Below, piece by piece: positions 61,182 to 64,000 of a stretch of DNA of 64,000 nt (its first letter is position 1; each line of letters opens with the position of its first letter). Below the pieces are notes generated by a model. The model saw nothing but the letters and a program-made list of their open reading frames with translations. It was not told the DNA's origin and did not search any database. Location of the stretch: NCBI RefSeq assembly GCF_900107255.1, contig NZ_FNPH01000013.1, positions 1 through 64,000 on the forward strand. The letters run 5' to 3'. A program made the position numbers and the translations under genes. This stretch comes from Micromonospora pattaloongensis (GTDB taxonomy: Bacteria > Actinomycetota > Actinomycetes > Mycobacteriales > Micromonosporaceae).

Positions 61182-62900
61182 ATGGCCGGCGTGCCGAACC
61201 CCTCGCGGCGCGCCATCGCCGTCCTCACCGCCCTGACCCTGCTGGTCCTCACCGGATGCGCCGGCGGCACCGCCGCGCCGACCCGATCCCCGTCGGCCGG
61301 CGCCACCACGACCGCCCCGGACGACCCCGCGGCCCGCGCCGCGCGGCTGGCCGGCACGCTGGCCGACGAGGACCTCGTCGGCCAGATCCTGATGCCCTAC
61401 GCGTACGGCAGCTCGGCGACCGCGGTCTCCGCCGGCTCCGCGGCCGGCAACCGGAAGCTGGCCGGGGTGGACACCCCGGCCGAGATGATCGCCAAGTACC
61501 GGCTCGGCGGGCTGATCCTGGTCGGCTTCTCCGCCGACGACCCGACCGGCAAGAACCAGCAGACCAGCAACGTCGACAACCCGAAGCAGGTGCGGGCGCT
61601 CACCACCGGCCTGCAGCGGGCCGCGGCCGGCCTGGCCGCCGGCAAGGGGGAGGCGCCGCTGCTGATTGGCACCGACCAGGAGTACGGCGTGGTCACCCGG
61701 ATCCGCTCCGGCGTGACCGCGCTGCCCAGCGCGATGGCCTCCGGGGCCGCCGGTCAGCCCGCGCTGACCGAGGGCGCGTGGCGGGCCGCCGGCACGGAGC
61801 TCGCGGCGCTCGGCGTGAACCTCGACTTCGCGCCGGTCGCCGACGTGGCCGCCGCGAACAGCGCGGTGATCGGGTCCCGCTCGTACGGCGCCGACGCGAA
61901 GGCGACCGCGGCGCAGGTCGCGGCGGCGGTGCGCGGCCTGGAGGGCGCGGGCGTCGCCGCCACGCTCAAGCACTTCCCCGGACACGGGCACACCGCGGCC
62001 GACTCGCACGAGGCGCTGCCGGTGCTGACGCAGACCCGGTCGGCGCTCGACGCCGGCGACCTGCCGCCGTTCGCCGCCGGCATCGACGCGGGCGCGTCGA
62101 TGGTGATGTCCGGGCACCTCGACGTCCGGGCCGTCGACCCGGGCACCCCGGCCACCTTCTCCCGCAAGGTGCTCACCGACGTGCTCCGCGGCGAGCTGGG
62201 CTTCCGCGGCGTCGTCGTGACCGACGGGATGAACATGGCGCCGGCGATGAAGTGGCCGGCCGGCGAGGCGGCGGTGCGGGCGGTCAACGCCGGCAACGAC
62301 CTGCTGCTGATGCCGCCGGACGTGAAGGGCGCGTACGAGGGGCTGCTCGCGGCGCTGCGCGGCGGCGAACTGCCGCGGCCCCGGCTGGTCGAGGCGGTCA
62401 CCCGGGTACTGACCCTGAAGCTGCGACTCGCCGACCAGCGCCCGCCGGCGATGTCCACGCTGAACAGCGCCGGCCACCGGCAGGCGGCCGCGCGGCTCGC
62501 CGCCGCCGCCGTCACCCAGCTGCGCGGCGCGTGCGGCCAGCCGGCGGTGCGCGGGCGGGTCACCGTCACCGCCTCCGCCGGCCGCGACAGCACCCGGGCG
62601 CTGCTGACCGGCGCGTTGCGCGCGGCGGGCGCCACCGTGGTGCCGGCCGGCGGCACCACCGTCCACCTCGTCGGGTACGGGGACACCGCGAAGGACCTCA
62701 ACCCGGCGGCCGCGGTGACGGTGGCGATGGACACCCCGGCGATCCTCGCGGCCGCCCGGTCGAAGACGCTGCTCGCCACGTACTCGTCGAGCCCGGCGTC
62801 GATGACGGCGCTCGCCGCCGTGCTCACCGGCAAGGCCCCCGCGCCGGGCCGCGCGCCGGTCGCCGTACCGGGGCTGCCGCCGACCGCCTGCGCCGGCTGA
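61182..62900 (+). CDS. GH3 beta-N-acetylhexosaminidase lipoprotein, LpqI-like
   Basis: A 572-residue lipoprotein. The lipobox is LVLTGC (Cys about residue 26). The GH3 barrel shows the catalytic His region KHFPGHGHTAADSHEALP and the nucleophile in FRGVVVTDGMNMAPAM. The C-terminal 130 residues form a second domain with a Rossmann-like LRGACGQPAVRGRVTV. This is the architecture of NagZ/LpqI-type enzymes that remove GlcNAc from peptidoglycan fragments for recycling. An in-frame ATG at 61182 is the start. The gene after it is not overlapping. Confidence 0.88.
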   Translation: MAGVPNPSRRAIAVLTALTLLVLTGCAGGTAAPTRSPSAGATTTAPDDPAARAARLAGTLADEDLVGQILMPYAYGSSATAVSAGSAAGNRKLAGVDTPAEMIAKYRLGGLILVGFSADDPTGKNQQTSNVDNPKQVRALTTGLQRAAAGLAAGKGEAPLLIGTDQEYGVVTRIRSGVTALPSAMASGAAGQPALTEGAWRAAGTELAALGVNLDFAPVADVAAANSAVIGSRSYGADAKATAAQVAAAVRGLEGAGVAATLKHFPGHGHTAADSHEALPVLTQTRSALDAGDLPPFAAGIDAGASMVMSGHLDVRAVDPGTPATFSRKVLTDVLRGELGFRGVVVTDGMNMAPAMKWPAGEAAVRAVNAGNDLLLMPPDVKGAYEGLLAALRGGELPRPRLVEAVTRVLTLKLRLADQRPPAMSTLNSAGHRQAAARLAAAAVTQLRGACGQPAVRGRVTVTASAGRDSTRALLTGALRAAGATVVPAGGTTVHLVGYGDTAKDLNPAAAVTVAMDTPAILAAARSKTLLATYSSSPASMTALAAVLTGKAPAPGRAPVAVPGLPPTACAG

Positions 62901-62982
62901 CGCGTCGCCGGCCCGCGTGACGCCGGTCACGACTGATAGCGTTCGGCTGACTGTCCGACCGACCGAACGGGGGAGACGCGGG

Positions 62983-63987
62983 ATGGCGCGCCCCGAGCCG
63001 GCACTCTCCGTCGTCGTGCCGATCTTCAACGAGGAGGCCGTGCTCCCGCTCTTCGCGGTGCGGCTGCGCGCCACGCTGGACGAGCTCGGCGAGGCGTACG
63101 AGGTGGTCGCCGTCGACGACGGCAGCACCGACGCGACCCCGGCGGTCCTGGCCGGACTGCGCCGCGGCTGGCCGCAGCTGCGGGTGATCCGGCTGCGCCG
63201 CAACAGCGGCCACCAGGCGGCGCTGACCGCCGGGCTGTTCCGGGCCCGCGGCGCGTACGTCGCCAGCATCGACGCCGACCTGCAGGACCCGCCGGAGCTG
63301 ATCCCCGAGCTGCTGCGCACCGCGCGGGCCGGCGGGCTGGACATCGTGTACGGGGTGCGCAACGACCGCTCCACGGACCCGCCGTTCAAGCGGTGGACCG
63401 CCGGGCTCTACTACCGCCTGGTGCGCCGGCTGGTCGCCGACACCGTGCCCGCCCAGGCCGGCGACTTCCGGCTGCTGAGCCGCGCCACAGTCGAGGCGCT
63501 GCGCGAGCTTCCCGAGCGCGCCCCGGTGCTGCGGCTGGTCGTGCCCTGGCTGGGCTTCCCGAGCGCGGAGGTCGGCTACGCCCGCGCGGAACGGGCGGCC
63601 GGGCGCACCAAGTACTCGCTGTCGCGGATGGTCCGGCTGGCCGCCGACAGCGTCATCAACTTCTCGCCGGTGCCGCTGCGGCTGGCGACCTGGCTCGGTG
63701 TCTGCGGCGTGCTGCTCTGCGGGGTGCTGGTCATCATCGCGATCGTGGCCTACCTGAGGGACTCCACCGTGGCCGGCTGGGCGTCGCTCTACGTGGTGGT
63801 GCTCTTCCTCGGCGCGGTGCAGCTGCTCTGCCTCGGGCTGCTCGGCGAGTACGTCGCGCGGATCTTCGGCGCGGTCCAGGGGCGACCGAGCTACTTCGTC
63901 AGCGCGGACAGCGACGACGCCGGGGAGCTGCCGCCGGCCGGCGGCGGGCGGCCGGCCACCGCGCCCGAGCCCAGGGCCGGCCGGTGA
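62983..63987 (+). CDS. GT2 glycosyltransferase, DPM1/GtrB-like, with membrane anchor
   Basis: A 334-residue protein from MARPEPALSVVVPIFNEEAVLPLFAVRLRATL. The GT2 motifs are VVAVDDGSTDAT and SIDADLQDPPE, followed by the RTKYSLSRMVRLAAD segment found in polyprenyl-phosphate sugar transferases. Two membrane helices (about 235-260 and 270-300) anchor it. It is expected to transfer a sugar to a polyprenyl phosphate for surface glycan or protein glycosylation. Its stop overlaps the next gene's GTG by four bases. Confidence 0.88.
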   Translation: MARPEPALSVVVPIFNEEAVLPLFAVRLRATLDELGEAYEVVAVDDGSTDATPAVLAGLRRGWPQLRVIRLRRNSGHQAALTAGLFRARGAYVASIDADLQDPPELIPELLRTARAGGLDIVYGVRNDRSTDPPFKRWTAGLYYRLVRRLVADTVPAQAGDFRLLSRATVEALRELPERAPVLRLVVPWLGFPSAEVGYARAERAAGRTKYSLSRMVRLAADSVINFSPVPLRLATWLGVCGVLLCGVLVIIAIVAYLRDSTVAGWASLYVVVLFLGAVQLLCLGLLGEYVARIFGAVQGRPSYFVSADSDDAGELPPAGGGRPATAPEPRAGR

Positions 63988-64000
63988 CCGCCACGCTCGG
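63984..64000 (+). CDS. Start of a coupled downstream gene (partial)
   Basis: A GTG at 63984 overlaps the glycosyltransferase stop by four bases and gives VTATL before the window ends. The coupling suggests a functionally related membrane or glycosyltransferase gene, but no identity can be given. Confidence 0.4.

Overview
The window is high-GC DNA with many GTG starts and tight 4-base stop/start overlaps. Family content points to an actinomycete, most likely Micromonosporaceae: a conservon (CvnABCD), a DUF3145 protein, an F420-type LLM oxidoreductase, an actinobacterial c-di-AMP riboswitch and a HelD/HelR-like helicase. The genus is inferred from general gene style, not proven.

Positions 1-7.4 kb look like a decayed accessory or integration zone. 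They hold a truncated D-threonine-aldolase-like gene, a frameshifted tyrosine integrase remnant, an EVE-like/DUF3883 putative modification-dependent nuclease, a frameshifted valyl-tRNA synthetase fragment, a degenerate 3' half of a CAU tRNA, two tandem pairs of a 25-bp repeat, and several GNAT and LysE genes. From 7.4 to 16.3 kb come a spermidine-synthase-like enzyme, a DrrAB-like exporter with a MerR gene, a MocR regulator divergent from an EamA exporter (their start codons overlap), a PPOX protein, and a DeoR regulator divergent from a frameshifted MFS gene.

From 26.0 down to 16.5 kb, on the minus strand, lies the most interesting unit. A 2116-residue secreted Rhs/YD-repeat protein has a C-terminal domain resembling a GIY-YIG nuclease. 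It is followed at short intervals by a DUF4240 protein (candidate immunity) and an ABC ATPase/membrane-protein pair. A GNAT gene, an IS5-type transposase remnant and an APH-like kinase follow.

From 28 to 40 kb there are an XRE/TPR regulator divergent from small genes, a GGDEF-EAL protein with intact motifs divergent from an orphan LivK-like lipoprotein, an LLM oxidoreductase, a leaderless amidase, and a conservon whose last gene is a styrene-monooxygenase-like flavoprotein. From 41 to 47 kb there are a secreted GH13 amylase and a GH74-CBM2 xyloglucanase, each with its own control or terminator signals.

From 47.2 to 50.4 kb is a complete molybdate module (HTH-TOBE regulator, modA, modB, modC), fully coupled by GTGA overlaps. 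The rest (50.4-64 kb) is chromosomal-type content: a VOC protein, a STAS anti-anti-sigma protein, a peptidoglycan peptidase behind a c-di-AMP riboswitch, a CDF metal exporter with an ArsR-like operator, a secreted propeller protein, a HelD/HelR helicase, an alpha/beta hydrolase, a beta-carbonic anhydrase, a DUF3145 protein, a GH3 lipoprotein and a GtrB-type glycosyltransferase. No rRNA operon, CRISPR array, intact prophage or intact insertion sequence is visible.
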